Positions 29,672 to 37,765 of a DNA stretch of 64,000 nucleotides are shown piece by piece. Position numbers and translations under genes: made by a program. Positions within the stretch are counted from its first letter, which is position 1. Every line of letters begins with the position of its first letter. The notes below the pieces were generated by a model that was given only the letters and a program-made list of their open reading frames with translations, was not told where the DNA came from and made no database searches. The DNA is from Streptomyces aurantiacus (GTDB lineage Bacteria; Actinomycetota; Actinomycetes; Streptomycetales; Streptomycetaceae): the NCBI RefSeq assembly GCF_027107535.1, contig NZ_CP114283.1, positions 8,742,001 through 8,806,000 of the forward strand. The letters run 5' to 3'.

Positions 29672-30319
29672 CTAGGCCGATTCCCGGCTTCCCGCCGACG
29701 TGACCTCGCGCAGCCACGGCAGCTTGGCGTCGACGCGGCTGCTCTTCTCGACGTCCCAGGTGCCGTAGCGGGGGTTCAGGTCGACGCCCAGCTTCTTGGA
29801 CGCCTCCGACAGCGCCTTCCAGAAGGCGGGCCGGCTGGTTTCCGTGCCGAGCGCGGTGGCCAGCTTCTGGGCCTCGATCTGGACGCGGAGGTTGTCGTCG
29901 AGCCGCTCCGGCGGGACCCCGTACTGCTGGAGCCAGGCCACCTCCAGTGCCTTGGCGTCGCCCGCCTGCTGTTCCAGACCCGCGCGGGCCTGCTGGATCT
30001 CCTTGCGGGTGACGGTCACACCGGCGTCCTTGGCCGCCCGGTGCAGGACGCGGTCGAGGACCATGCCGTGCAGGGTGTCGCGGGTGAGGCCGCCGGACTT
30101 GGCGATGGCCTGCTCGTACTGCGCCTCGCCCGTGGTGGCGGCCCGCTGTGCGGTCCGTACCTCGTTCACCCGGTTCTCCAGCTGGGAGACCGTGATGCGG
30201 TCGGCGCCGACGACGGCCGCGGCACCGGGGTGCGCGTCGTTGCCGCAGGCGGCGAGGAGGGGGGCCGCGGTGACGAGTGCGGCGGAGAGGAGGAGCGCGG
30301 TGCGACGGCGGCGGTGCAA
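29672..30319 (-). CDS. SurA N-terminal-like lipoprotein
   Basis: Exported lipoprotein of 215 aa starting at TTG 30319, where a perfect AGGAGG stands six bases upstream. The signal is RRRRTALLLSAALVTAAPLLAAC, with lipobox LLAAC. The body carries SurA/trigger-factor-like helices (AAVVGADRITVSQLENRVNEV; ARAGLEQQAGDAKALEVAWLQQ) but no parvulin domain. It likely acts as an extracellular chaperone. An ATG far upstream (30472) would bury the signal peptide in the middle and is rejected. Confidence 0.78.
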   Translation of the reverse strand: MHRRRRTALLLSAALVTAAPLLAACGNDAHPGAAAVVGADRITVSQLENRVNEVRTAQRAATTGEAQYEQAIAKSGGLTRDTLHGMVLDRVLHRAAKDAGVTVTRKEIQQARAGLEQQAGDAKALEVAWLQQYGVPPERLDDNLRVQIEAQKLATALGTETSRPAFWKALSEASKKLGVDLNPRYGTWDVEKSSRVDAKLPWLREVTSAGSRESA

Positions 30320-30547
30320 GGAGAACCTCCTGTAGGAGATTGTGCGGCGGTGCACAAAGTCTTGCGGTGATCGATGGTAGGCAGGGGACCGGCTCTCGGC
30401 CACCCATTCGACCCAACGATTCGCCTGGACTTCGGGCACCGTTGCGGAGTCGTCTCCATCCTCACGCGCCACGGCGGTTGCGGGCGGTGACCTCGACCGG
30501 CGCGTCCCCGTGGGCCGGGATCGGGCCGCTCGCCCCGGCGGAAGGCG

Positions 30548-32071
30548 TCAGCCCCGGACCTGGCCAAGCCACTGGAGGGTCCGGCTGATCTCCGCGACCA
30601 GTGGATGGCCGGGGCCCCGCAGCCTTTCGACGTCGTACTGGAGCCGGGCCAGGGTGTCGTGGGCGGCGGCCCGGTCGCCGAGGGCGAGGAGCAGGTGTCC
30701 GATGCGGCGGCGCACCTCGAAGGACAGTTCGGCGTCCTGGGCGACGTACTGGTTCTCGTAGTACGGCAGCAGGGCGCGGTACTCGGCGAGCGCCGCGGCG
30801 GGTTCGCCGAGCTGTTCGAGGCACTGGGCGGCCTCGTAGCGGAAGCGCAGGGACTGGGGGTCGGCCTGGCCGGCCTCGGTGGCCCGCTCGTCGGCGAGGC
30901 GGCGCAGCTCGGGCAGGGCGCGGCGGTACTGGCCGTCGTCCATGAGCGTGGCCGCGTACTGCTTGCGCAGGGTGCGGACGACCGGTGAGTGCTCGCCGTG
31001 CTGGGCGGCGGCGGCCGGGAGGATCTGGCCGAGGATGTCGACGGCCTGGGTGATGCGGCCCTCGCCGAGGAGGCGCTTGACCTCGTCGACGGCTCCCGCG
31101 ACATCGGGTTTGTCGACGGCGGGCGCGGCCTGCGGCTGCGCCGCGGGCGTGCGGGCGCGGTCCGGCCAGGGGGCGTGCGGGCGCAGGAAGGGGCGGGTGG
31201 GATCGAGCGGGCCGCCGGTCGGGACCCCGCGCGCGGGGAGCAGCGGCAACAACTGCTCGTACGTCTCCTGCGCGGAGTCCGGGCGGTGCTGGGGGTCCTT
31301 GGAGAGCAGCCGCAGCACTAGGGCCTCGAGCGCTTCGGGTACCTCGGGGCGCAGTCGGCGGACCGGCAGGGGCGGCTCGTAGAGGTGCCGGTGCAGCACG
31401 CCGAGAGCCGTGGAGCCCGAGAACGGCACGTCCCCGCTGAGGAGTTCGTGCAGCAGCACCCCGAGCGCGTACAGGTCGGTGTACGGGCCGACCGCGCCGC
31501 CCATCGCCTGTTCGGGGGCCATGTAGGCGGGCGATCCGATGGGCGAACCGGTGTGCGTGAGGCGGGTCGTGTCCGTGTCCATCACCGACGCGACGCCGAG
31601 GTCGAGGACGGTGACCGTGCCGTCCTGCTTGATCATCACGTTGCGTGGCTTGAGGTCGCGGTGGACGATCGGCACGGCGTGCACCGCGGAGAGCACGGCA
31701 CACAGCTGCGCGGCGACCGAGACGGCCCACTGCCAGGGGTACGGGTCGTGTTCGGCGAGGTGGTCGGAGAGGTCGGCCCCGTCGACGTACTGCATGACGA
31801 GGAACAGTTCCTCGCCCTCGCTGCCCGCGTCGTGGACCGTGACCAGGCCCGGGTGGTCGACCTGCGCGGTGACGCGGCACTCGCGCACGAAGCGGCGGCG
31901 CAGCTCGTCGGCCTCCTGGCCCGCGACCTTGTCCGGCCGCAGCAGCTTGACCGCGACGCGCCGGTCGAGGCGCTGGTCGTACGCCGTCCACACCTGGCCC
32001 ATGCCGCCCTGCCCGATGAGCGTGGACAGTTCGTAGCGGTCGGTGATCACGCGTCCCGGTGCCGCGGTCAC
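30548..32071 (-). CDS. Eukaryotic-type serine/threonine protein kinase with C-terminal TPR-like region
   Basis: Cytoplasmic kinase of 507 aa. The glycine loop GQGGMG, ATP-binding Lys42 (AVKLL), catalytic HRDLKPRNV (Asp139), metal-binding DLG (157-159, in place of DFG) and APE are present, so it is probably active. Residues 280-340 are Pro-rich. Residues 350-500 are helical repeats resembling TPRs (ALPELRRLADERATE). No transmembrane helix or PASTA domain. Its GTG overlaps the stop of the upstream membrane-protein gene (GTGA), suggesting the two work together, perhaps with that protein as membrane partner or substrate. Confidence 0.9.
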   Translation of the reverse strand: MTAAPGRVITDRYELSTLIGQGGMGQVWTAYDQRLDRRVAVKLLRPDKVAGQEADELRRRFVRECRVTAQVDHPGLVTVHDAGSEGEELFLVMQYVDGADLSDHLAEHDPYPWQWAVSVAAQLCAVLSAVHAVPIVHRDLKPRNVMIKQDGTVTVLDLGVASVMDTDTTRLTHTGSPIGSPAYMAPEQAMGGAVGPYTDLYALGVLLHELLSGDVPFSGSTALGVLHRHLYEPPLPVRRLRPEVPEALEALVLRLLSKDPQHRPDSAQETYEQLLPLLPARGVPTGGPLDPTRPFLRPHAPWPDRARTPAAQPQAAPAVDKPDVAGAVDEVKRLLGEGRITQAVDILGQILPAAAAQHGEHSPVVRTLRKQYAATLMDDGQYRRALPELRRLADERATEAGQADPQSLRFRYEAAQCLEQLGEPAAALAEYRALLPYYENQYVAQDAELSFEVRRRIGHLLLALGDRAAAHDTLARLQYDVERLRGPGHPLVAEISRTLQWLGQVRG

Positions 32072-32658
32072 CTGCCGTCCTCGTGCTTGCGCAGATAGTC
32101 GCTCAGCTCGTCGAGCTCGGCGCGCACCTGGTCGATACGGGCGGGCGCGGGGCGCTGCGGCGGCGGGGTCGGCGCGGCCGGCTGGGGCTGGGGTACCGGC
32201 GCCATCGGCGGCACCGGCGTGTGCGGGCCGGTCGTGGAGGCGTACGGCGACTGCGGGTAGCCGTACGTGGACGTCGGGGTCTGCTGGTGCGGGGCGTATC
32301 CCGCTGCCGCGTAGCCGAGCTGGTGGAAGTGGCGGATGTCCGCCGCGAGGTAGTACGAGATCACGACCACGAGCGAGCCCAGGAGCAGGGCGAGACCCAG
32401 CCAGCCGCCCACCGTGTGGATCTCCTCGCCGGGCTCGGTGCCGATCAGGACGAGACCGAGGACCTCGGCCGCGAAGGTGGCCACGAACAGGCCCCAGTCG
32501 AGGGACTTGCGGGTCACGAGCGCCAGGCGCAGCATCATCGTCCAGCCCAGCAGGCCGAAGCTGCACACGGAGATCACCACGAAGAACACGCGCAGGAAGA
32601 CCAGCAACCCGGTCGGGGGTGGCGGCTTCACCGGCTGCGCCTGGCCGTGGCCTTGCAT
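32068..32658 (-). CDS. Membrane protein coupled to a Ser/Thr kinase gene
   Basis: Protein of 196 aa with three likely transmembrane helices: LLVFLRVFFVVISVCSFGLL, WGLFVATFAAEVLGLVLI and LGLALLLGSLVVVISYYLAA. A Pro/Tyr/Gln-rich tail with TYGYPQSPYAST follows, then a short acidic coiled coil (IDQVRAELDELSDYLRKHE). ATG 32658 has AGGAG five bases upstream. The Thr/Ser-rich cytoplasmic tail is an attractive phosphorylation target for the overlapping kinase, but that is inference only. Confidence 0.75.
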   Translation of the reverse strand: MQGHGQAQPVKPPPPTGLLVFLRVFFVVISVCSFGLLGWTMMLRLALVTRKSLDWGLFVATFAAEVLGLVLIGTEPGEEIHTVGGWLGLALLLGSLVVVISYYLAADIRHFHQLGYAAAGYAPHQQTPTSTYGYPQSPYASTTGPHTPVPPMAPVPQPQPAAPTPPPQRPAPARIDQVRAELDELSDYLRKHEDGR

Positions 32659-32801
32659 GGTTGCTCCTGGAGGCCTGATGGGGACGGACGGAGGTACGGA
32701 CGTACGAGTGCGGAGTCCGAGCGTATAGGCCGACAAGGACAACTGGTCCCGGGTTGTACCGAACCGTTGTCGTGCTGATCACCCGGCCCGCCCCACCGGT
32801 C

Positions 32802-34853
32802 TCAGCCGGGCTCGACGGTGCCGTCCGTCAGGCCGTCGTACATGCCGCGCACCAGCTGCTCCCCGAGGCGTCCCGCGAGCCGCAGCGCCTCCTCGAACTC
32901 GGCGAGCGCGCGGAACCGTTCGCCGTACGTGCGCTGCTGTTCCAGCGGCAGCCTGGGCAGTTGGAGACGGCGTACGTCGAGCCGGGTCGCGGTGGACGCG
33001 TAGCTGCTGGCCTGGCGGTTGTTGGCGGTGCCGCGCAGGAACCCGGCGAGGAACCACGGGTCGAGCGCGGCCGGGTCGGGCCGCAGCAGCGCGAGGTTGC
33101 GGCCGAGGGCCGCGCCCGCGGTCGCCCCGTCGACCACACGCGCGACGGAGCCGCCGCCGAGCACGGGCACGACGACGTCGCCCGGCTCGGTGAGCACGGG
33201 TTCCTCGTCGCTCTCGGGCAGCGTTCCGGACGGTGCCGCTCCGGCGAGGACGTCGTGGTCGGTGAGGACGGGCACGCGCGCGTGGCCGCCGTTTCCTCCC
33301 GTACGCAGCTGGAGTGCGCCCCCGCGCGCGAGTTCGCCGATCGTGGTGAGAGGCCAGCGGGTGGGCCCGCGCGGGTCGGCGGGAGGCGGGGTGAGGCGGC
33401 CGGTCAGCCGGAGGGTCTCGCCCAGTCGGTCGCGCACGTCCGCGAGCCGTTCGGCACCACCGGCCTCGGAGGGCGGCAGATGGCGGGCCGGGGCCAGGTC
33501 GACGTCGTCGTCGAGGAGTTCGATGACCGGTACCGAGCGGCTGAGGCCCGGCTGCTCCGGCGCGGTGCCGGTCCGGTCGAACGGGCGCCAGGCGTCGAGG
33601 ACGGCGGTGCGCACGGCCTGCCAGTCGAGGCCGCCGCGGGTGTCCGCGGTAAAGGCGCCGGTGTCGGCGAGCAGCACCTCGGGCTGGGTGGGCTGGGCCG
33701 TCACGGCGGGCCTGCGCAGCACCCACAGATGCAGCGGAATGCTGTACGGGGGTGCCGCGCCCGGCGGCAGGGCGATCACGGCGCGCAGGGCCCCGCGGCG
33801 CAGCAGGTCGGCGCGGATGCGGCGGCCCGAGCGGCGGGAGGCGACGGCGGGGGGCATCAGGAGGACGGCGACGCCGCCCTCCTTGAGACGGGCCAACGCG
33901 TGCTGGACCCAGGCCAGTTCGGATTCGGTGCGGGCCGGGAAGCCGTACTCCCAGCGGGGGTCGTAGGCGAGCTCGTCATGGCCCCAGTTGCGCTCGTTGA
34001 ACGGCGGGTGGCACAGGACGGCGTCGGCCCGGAGGCTGCCGTGGGCGTCCGCGCGCAGGGTGTCGGCGGCGGTGGTGCGCACGGTGGCCCGGGTGTGGAG
34101 GGCGAGGCGCAGTGCCGTCAGGGCCGCCAGCTCGGGAGCGCTGTCCTGACCGTGGAGGTGCTGTTCCCCGGTGGCCTTGGTGTCCTGCGCGGCGGCCACC
34201 GCGCGCAGCAGGGCGCCGGTGCCGCACGCCGGGTCGAGGACGGTCACGGCGGGTCCGGCCAGGTCGGCCATGAGGGCGGCGAGGCCGGTCGGCGTCAGTG
34301 TGTACTGGCGCGGGTTCGCGTCGAGGTGCCGGCCGAGCAGGAACTCGTACGCCTTGCGGGCGCCCAGCTCGGCGGCGAGGTCGGCGGCGGCGCGCAACAG
34401 CGGTACGGACGGCCGCAGTCGGTCGGCGGCCGGTGTGTCGACGGCCCGCCTGCGGATCGCGCCGAAGCGTGGGGTGAGGACCTGATCGAGGGAGGCGGGC
34501 AGCAGTTCGGCGAGGCGGTCGTCGGAGCCCGCGCTCAGTTCCAGCCAGACCGGGGGGCGGTCGTGGACGAGCAGGAGAGCGCAGCCGACGTGGACCAGGG
34601 CGGTGACCGGGCCCTGCGGATGCCCGGCGAGCTGCTGCCAGACGCGCTCGCGCAGGGGGACCTCGGCCAGCTTGCCCTGAGCGCTCAGCCAGTCCTCGAC
34701 CTCCGCGAGCGCGAAGGAGGGGCTGGTCTCGGTGCCGCCGACGGGTTTGGGGAAGTCGGCGTGCCGGCGGCGCCAGTTGCTGACGGCGGCGCGGCCGACT
34801 CCGGCGAGCCTGGCGATTCCGGCCGCGGTGACCTCTGTCCCGTTCTCCTGCAC
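32802..34853 (-). CDS. Orphan N6-adenine DNA methyltransferase (HsdM/Type I-like)
   Basis: Protein of 683 aa. The N-terminal residues hold a helix-turn-helix (IARLAGVGRAAVSNWRRRH). The methylase core has SAM motif I LDPACGTGALLRA (about residue 204) and motif IV VLCHPPFNERNWG (282-284), where the usual Asn of NPPF is His. The C-terminal half resembles a Type I specificity domain (WPLTTIGELARGG; WFLAGFLRGTANNRQASSY). No restriction subunit is nearby. GTG 34853 has AAAGGAG nine bases upstream; ATG 34880 is an alternative without a site. It could be an orphan epigenetic methylase or a catalytically dead regulator. Confidence 0.8.
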   Translation of the reverse strand: MQENGTEVTAAGIARLAGVGRAAVSNWRRRHADFPKPVGGTETSPSFALAEVEDWLSAQGKLAEVPLRERVWQQLAGHPQGPVTALVHVGCALLLVHDRPPVWLELSAGSDDRLAELLPASLDQVLTPRFGAIRRRAVDTPAADRLRPSVPLLRAAADLAAELGARKAYEFLLGRHLDANPRQYTLTPTGLAALMADLAGPAVTVLDPACGTGALLRAVAAAQDTKATGEQHLHGQDSAPELAALTALRLALHTRATVRTTAADTLRADAHGSLRADAVLCHPPFNERNWGHDELAYDPRWEYGFPARTESELAWVQHALARLKEGGVAVLLMPPAVASRRSGRRIRADLLRRGALRAVIALPPGAAPPYSIPLHLWVLRRPAVTAQPTQPEVLLADTGAFTADTRGGLDWQAVRTAVLDAWRPFDRTGTAPEQPGLSRSVPVIELLDDDVDLAPARHLPPSEAGGAERLADVRDRLGETLRLTGRLTPPPADPRGPTRWPLTTIGELARGGALQLRTGGNGGHARVPVLTDHDVLAGAAPSGTLPESDEEPVLTEPGDVVVPVLGGGSVARVVDGATAGAALGRNLALLRPDPAALDPWFLAGFLRGTANNRQASSYASTATRLDVRRLQLPRLPLEQQRTYGERFRALAEFEEALRLAGRLGEQLVRGMYDGLTDGTVEPG

Positions 34854-34945
34854 CGGCCCCGGCTCCTTTCGTCCTGTCATGTGACGCCGAGCATAGCGAC
34901 GCACTCAAGATCTACCCATTCACGGCCGTGTACGCAACCTTCCCC

Positions 34946-34984
34946 GTGAACCGTGTTGACTCGGTTCACAGCCTCTGCTGTGAT
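34946..34984. promoter_or_regulatory. Promoter with overlapping perfect palindrome
   Basis: GTGAACCG (34946-34953) and CGGTTCAC (34962-34969) form a perfect 8-bp inverted repeat with an 8-base spacer. A TTGACT -35 hexamer (34956-34961) lies inside it, and a weak -10-like TGTGAT follows at 34979-34984. It stands between the divergent methylase and lipoprotein genes. This arrangement is typical of a repressor operator; the regulator is unknown. Confidence 0.5.
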
Positions 34985-35047
34985 TGACCCACCGGGTGAG
35001 CAGCCGCCGGGAGCAGGCGGCCGTCGCCCTTCGGGGGAGGAGACGTC

Positions 35048-35098
35048 ATGGGCGCCAAGGGAAAGGCCGCGCCGGGGGCGTGGCGAGCATCGTCGTGA
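35048..35098 (+). CDS. Possible leader peptide (16 codons)
   Basis: ATG 35048 is preceded by GGGGGAGGAGACGTC, an excellent ribosome-binding site with five to six bases of spacing. The frame reads MGAKGKAAPGAWRASS then TGA. It lies 56 bases before the lipoprotein gene. Translation is plausible from the site alone; no family or attenuation structure is recognised. It could also simply be a decoy site. Confidence 0.3.
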   Translation: MGAKGKAAPGAWRASS

Positions 35099-35154
35099 CC
35101 GTCCCCTCCCCCACCACCACCGCTCTTCTCCACCTAGACATCCAAGGAACTGTC

Positions 35155-35922
35155 ATGCGCCGTACCGCACTTGCCGCTCTCTGCCTCGCCGCCGCCACCG
35201 TCTCGCTCACCGGCTGTCTGCCCGGCGACGACAAGGCGGACAGCAAGGCGGACAGCAAGCCGTCCCAGAGCAAGCCGAAGGACCCGTTCGCCGGGCTGAC
35301 CGGCGGCGAGATCGCCGACCGGGCCGTGGAGGCCACGTCGAACGCCTCGTCGCTGCGCATGAAGGGCGGCATCCAGGACGACGGCAGCCGCATCGACCTG
35401 GACATGGCCCTCGACAAGAAGGGCCGGTGCGCGGGCACGATGAGCGCGGACGGCGAGGGCAGGGCCGACCTCCTCATGACCGGCGACACCCTCTACATGA
35501 AGTACGACGAGAAGTTCCTGCGCGCCCAGGGCGACGGTGCGCCCAAGGAGGAGACCGACGGAGTGGTGGCCATGCTGGCCGGCAAGTGGACCAAGATGTC
35601 GGCGACCGGCTCGGACGCCAAGGACGTCGCGGGCTTCTGCGACCTCGACACCGTCCTCGCGGACTTCGAGGACGTCAGCTCGGACGCGACCCGCGGCAAG
35701 GCGACCACGGTCGACGGAACCCCGGCGATCGTCCTGCACGAGAAGGACGGCAAGGACACGTACACGCTGTACGTCGCCACCGAGGGCAAGCCCTACCTGC
35801 TGAAGGTCGTGAGCAAGTCCGCCAAGGACCCGGGCACGGTCACCTTCAGCGACTTCGACACTCCGGTCCCGGTCCAGAAGCCCAAGGGCGAGGTCATAGA
35901 CCTGGACGCGATGGGCGGCTGA
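35155..35922 (+). CDS. LppX/LprG-like lipoprotein
   Basis: Exported lipoprotein of 255 aa. The signal is MRRTALAALCLAAATVSLTG with lipobox LTGC, and a Lys/Ser/Asp linker (DKADSKADSKPSQSKPKD) follows. The mature part has alternating strands (SSLRMKGGIQDDGSRIDLDM; TYTLYVATEGKPYLLKV) typical of the LppX_LprAFG/LolA-like half-barrel that carries lipids or acts as a surface sensor. ATG 35155 has AAGGAAC upstream. It is probably expressed from the palindromic promoter 190 bases upstream and ends at a large hairpin. Confidence 0.8.
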   Translation: MRRTALAALCLAAATVSLTGCLPGDDKADSKADSKPSQSKPKDPFAGLTGGEIADRAVEATSNASSLRMKGGIQDDGSRIDLDMALDKKGRCAGTMSADGEGRADLLMTGDTLYMKYDEKFLRAQGDGAPKEETDGVVAMLAGKWTKMSATGSDAKDVAGFCDLDTVLADFEDVSSDATRGKATTVDGTPAIVLHEKDGKDTYTLYVATEGKPYLLKVVSKSAKDPGTVTFSDFDTPVPVQKPKGEVIDLDAMGG

Positions 35923-35933
35923 CGGGCCAGGGC

Positions 35934-35993
35934 GGATCCTGGACGGTACGGTCCGGCGGGGCGCTCCCCGCCGGACCGTACCGTCCAGGATCC
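35934..35993. terminator. Perfect 28-bp inverted repeat (terminator-like)
   Basis: The arms 35934-35961 and 35966-35993 are exact complements, starting GGATCCTGGACGGTACGG, with a 4-base loop. The hairpin begins 12 bases after the lipoprotein stop, between convergent genes, and lacks a T-run. Beyond it (35994-36052) the word CGAACGGCG recurs three times up to the end of the GNAT gene. Confidence 0.8.
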
Positions 35994-36052
35994 GTCGCGA
36001 ACGGCGTGCGCCGAAGGACGCGTCTCGAACGGCGCTTCCCGAACGGCGTGGC

Positions 36053-36796
36053 TCACAGGGCGTGTCTCACCCACACGTTGGGCTCCACATACACCGCGTA
36101 CCCGCGCGTGGGCTCGCAGTGCACCGGCACCAGTGCGCCGGGCACCTCGACCTGGCCCTCCTCGTCGAACGGCAGCCCCGTCCATGCCCGCCACTCGTCG
36201 AGCGACGCGGCGACGGTCATCGACGCCGGGGCCACCGCCACGACGCGTGCGCCCGCCCGGACATGGACACGCAGCCACGGGTCGTGCGGCAGCCCGTCCC
36301 CGCGGGTGCGGAACGCGTACTCCGCCATCGCCGTACGCGGCTCCAGATGCTTCGCGCTCGGCCGCACCGGCGCGACGACCTCGTCGAAACCCTGCGCCCT
36401 GGCGGAGTCCCGCAGCGCCGAGAGCATCCGGGCCGACAGACCGGTGCCCTGGGCGTGCGGGGCGACGACGATCGAGATGGCGCTCACCGTGTCGGGTGCG
36501 ATGCCGCAGCGCCGGTCGGCGAACGCCCACAGCAACACCTCGTCCCAGCCCCGCGCGGGCAGCTCGCCCCGGTCCTCGTCCCCGAGCGCGAACGGCACGC
36601 TGTAGGCGTGCGCGACCACCTCGCCGCGCTCGTCCTCCGCGAACAGCACATGCTCCGGCAGTTCCCTGGCGATCCGGCCGTAGTGGGCGTTGCCGACGAG
36701 GTCGTTGCGCAGGAACTCGGGCCAGGTGTCGGCCATCCCCGTCACCCGGCCGTGCATCTCCGGACACTCGGCGAGGCTCGCGATTCTCAGCACCAT
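36053..36796 (-). CDS. GNAT-family N-acetyltransferase
   Basis: Protein of 247 aa in the GNAT acetyl-CoA-dependent fold. The central strand and P-loop read AISIVVAPHAQGTGLSARMLSALRDSARAQG, with the V(A/V)PHAQGTGL acetyl-CoA-binding signature (V-x-P-x-x-Q-G-x-G-L) intact. It is longer than minimal GNATs, having a C-terminal extension of about 75 residues. The acceptor is unknown. ATG 36796 starts the typical MVLRIASLAE N-terminus. It is convergent with the lipoprotein gene. Confidence 0.8.
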   Translation of the reverse strand: MVLRIASLAECPEMHGRVTGMADTWPEFLRNDLVGNAHYGRIARELPEHVLFAEDERGEVVAHAYSVPFALGDEDRGELPARGWDEVLLWAFADRRCGIAPDTVSAISIVVAPHAQGTGLSARMLSALRDSARAQGFDEVVAPVRPSAKHLEPRTAMAEYAFRTRGDGLPHDPWLRVHVRAGARVVAVAPASMTVAASLDEWRAWTGLPFDEEGQVEVPGALVPVHCEPTRGYAVYVEPNVWVRHAL

Positions 36797-36867
36797 GCCG
36801 GACACCGTAGGCACCGACCCGGCCTCCGTCGAACCGCTTTTGCCCGGGCCCGGGCGGCGCGGCCCGC

Positions 36868-37590
36868 TCAGCCCGCGTGGAACCGGCTCGGAGCCCGCGT
36901 GGAGGTCCCGCCCGAGGGGAGTTGCTGCCCGGGGCAGGCGGACAGCACCCGCTTCATCGCGGTCTTCTCCGCGGCGGTGACCCACAGCCCGTACTTCTTC
37001 TTCACGGCCACCTGCCGGGCCACGTACGTGCAGCGATACGCCTTGTGGGGCGGAAGCCACGTCGCGGTGTCGCCGTCGCCCTTGCTGCGGTTGCGGCCGG
37101 CGTCGACGGCGAGGAGGTTCAGCGGGTCGTTGGCCAGCGCGATCCGCTTGCTCGCGTCCCACTTCTGAGCGCCCTTCTGCCAGGCGTCCGACAACGCGAC
37201 GAGATGGTCTATGTCGACCTCGCTGCGGCCACCGCGCACGAAGGTGACGTCCTTGTCGGTGTACGGGTCCGGATCGAGCGTCCCCGACCTCACACTGCAG
37301 TCGCCGTCGCTGAACTTCACCTCTTTCAGGTCCCGCTTGAGGATGTCGTCGCGGGTGTCGCAGCCGTTCGAGTCGGTGTCGGCCCAGGGGCTGCCGAACT
37401 CGTCCCGGTCGTATCCCGTCTTCGGGGCCCGTCCCTTGACGGTCAGTGAGTCGACCGCGGTGAGGGCGGTCCCGCCCGCGCCCGCGCCCGCGGTCTTCTC
37501 CGGTCCGGCGGATCCGACCGTCTCCGCGGTGCAGCCGGTCGCGGCGAGCAGCAGGCACGCGGCACCGGCGACCCTGGTCCAGAGCGTCAC
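36868..37590 (-). CDS. Lipoprotein with HNH nuclease domain (DUF1524 type)
   Basis: Surface-anchored nuclease-like protein of 240 aa. GTG 37590 has GGAGG eight bases upstream and begins a signal peptide ending in lipobox LAATGC. The HNH/DUF1524 core reads VDIDHLVALSDAWQKGAQKW and LANDPLNLLAVDAGRNRSKG, with the His of DIDH and the Asn of LNLLAV as metal and catalytic residues. Its nearest intracellular relative is the GmrSD nuclease half. Related secreted HNH proteins are common in Streptomyces and may degrade extracellular DNA. Upstream ATGs (37617, 37611) would lengthen the N-terminus without benefit. Confidence 0.85.
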   Translation of the reverse strand: MTLWTRVAGAACLLLAATGCTAETVGSAGPEKTAGAGAGGTALTAVDSLTVKGRAPKTGYDRDEFGSPWADTDSNGCDTRDDILKRDLKEVKFSDGDCSVRSGTLDPDPYTDKDVTFVRGGRSEVDIDHLVALSDAWQKGAQKWDASKRIALANDPLNLLAVDAGRNRSKGDGDTATWLPPHKAYRCTYVARQVAVKKKYGLWVTAAEKTAMKRVLSACPGQQLPSGGTSTRAPSRFHAG

Positions 37591-37765
37591 AGGCGCTCCC
37601 TCCCCTTGCATGCCCATGGCCGCCCCGAGCGGGCGGATTCCTGGAACTCACCGTACTGGCCGGGGATCGGCGCAAGAACAGCAGGCGGGCCGAGTCACAT
37701 GGACTTCGGCGGGCAAGTGAAGCACCACCGGCGTGACCACGGTGGTGCGCCGCCCCGCCGGGGTC

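Noticed and set aside
34854..34880. ATG 34880 as the methylase start
   Set aside because: No ribosome site, whereas GTG 34853 has AAAGGAG at good spacing; kept as an alternative only.
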